A stretch of DNA of 64,000 nucleotides. Source: Chitinophagales bacterium. Lineage in GTDB: Bacteria; Bacteroidota; Bacteroidia; Chitinophagales; Chitinophagaceae. Numbering within the stretch: position 1 is the stretch's first letter; each line of letters begins with the position of its first letter. A model generated the notes under the pieces. The model searched no databases. It was not told the DNA's origin and saw nothing but the letters and a program-made list of their open reading frames with translations. The stretch spans positions 16,947-80,946 of the forward strand of contig JAIXKI010000006.1 of NCBI GenBank assembly GCA_026936105.1, given 5' to 3'. Shown here piece by piece: positions 63,775 to 64,000 of this stretch. Made by a program: the position numbers and the translations under genes.

Positions 63775-64000
63775 TTAAAGCATACGGGCAATTAGTACTA
63801 CTCGGCTTTAGTGTTACCACTTTTACACCTGTAGCCTATCAACGTCATCGTCTCTGACGGCCCTTAAAAGTAAACTCATCTTGAGGAAGGTTTCACGCTT
63901 AGATGCTTTCAGCGTTTATCCTGCCCGTACATAGCTACTCTGCACTGCACCTGGCGGCACAACAGATACACCAGCGGTACGTACGACCCGGTCCTCTCGT
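63775..64000 (-). rRNA. rrl: 23S ribosomal RNA, 3' end only
   Basis: On the minus strand the last part of the window carries the conserved 23S 3' segment with the sarcin-ricin-side context, including ACGAGAGGACCGGGTCGTACG near 63980-64000 and the run to the closing stem. The gene continues past the right edge, so only about 225 bases are seen. The 3' boundary is approximate. Confidence 0.9.

Overview
The window looks like a chromosome segment from a Bacteroidetes bacterium, most likely Chitinophagaceae or a close relative. I infer this from gene families and signals only: type IX secretion (T9SS) C-terminal sorting domains on three secreted proteins, Bacteroidetes-type promoter boxes (TAnnTTTG), few Shine-Dalgarno sequences, a DeoD-type phosphorylase beside hut genes, giant beta-rich surface proteins and a Bacteroidetes-style LptD/amidase/MCE/OstA envelope cluster. 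No T9SS machinery gene lies in the window.

Layout. 0-15 kb: the tail of a family-18 glycosidase, a prokaryotic pentameric ligand-gated channel homologue, RpiB, small envelope proteins, a DEAD-box helicase, a KAS III-like synthase, a cold-shock-domain protein, a secreted protein built of 23-residue repeats (with a fossil of its 3' end about 4 kb away), a VPS10/BNR-type beta-propeller protein, a Tat-lipoprotein M24 peptidase and a luciferase-like oxidoreductase. 14.7-15.75 kb is a 1.1 kb AT-rich gap with a 32-bp perfect palindrome. 15.7-34 kb is a cell-surface region: an M1 peptidase and another T9SS cargo protein on the plus strand, then on the minus strand a three-gene operon of an outer-membrane barrel, a 2591-residue protein with four TANFOR-like repeats, and a fibronectin-III protein.

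34.5-39 kb carries histidine degradation (hutU, hutH) with a purine nucleoside phosphorylase between them. 39-41 kb carries small unusual proteins, including a secreted protein made of 18 copies of an Asp/Lys heptad. At 41.1-41.9 kb a tRNA-Arg(UCU) gene is followed by two apparently identical 345-bp units. Each unit contains one GIY-YIG nuclease gene and ends in a 30-nt copy of the tRNA 3' end. This is the best candidate in the window for an under-described mobile unit.

42-51 kb holds ung, an acetyltransferase with plsC, and the lipopolysaccharide/envelope cluster (lptD divergent from amidase, MCE and OstA/LptA-like genes). A decayed transposase lies at about 50.75-51.2 kb. 51.4-61 kb holds an APC permease, a lipoprotein, a T9SS subtilase and the sucA-sucB-rsmB operon. 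61-64 kb holds rpsT, an M14 carboxypeptidase, 5S rRNA and the 3' end of 23S rRNA, so an rRNA operon on the minus strand enters from the right edge.

All family names come from motif recognition by eye. No database search was run.
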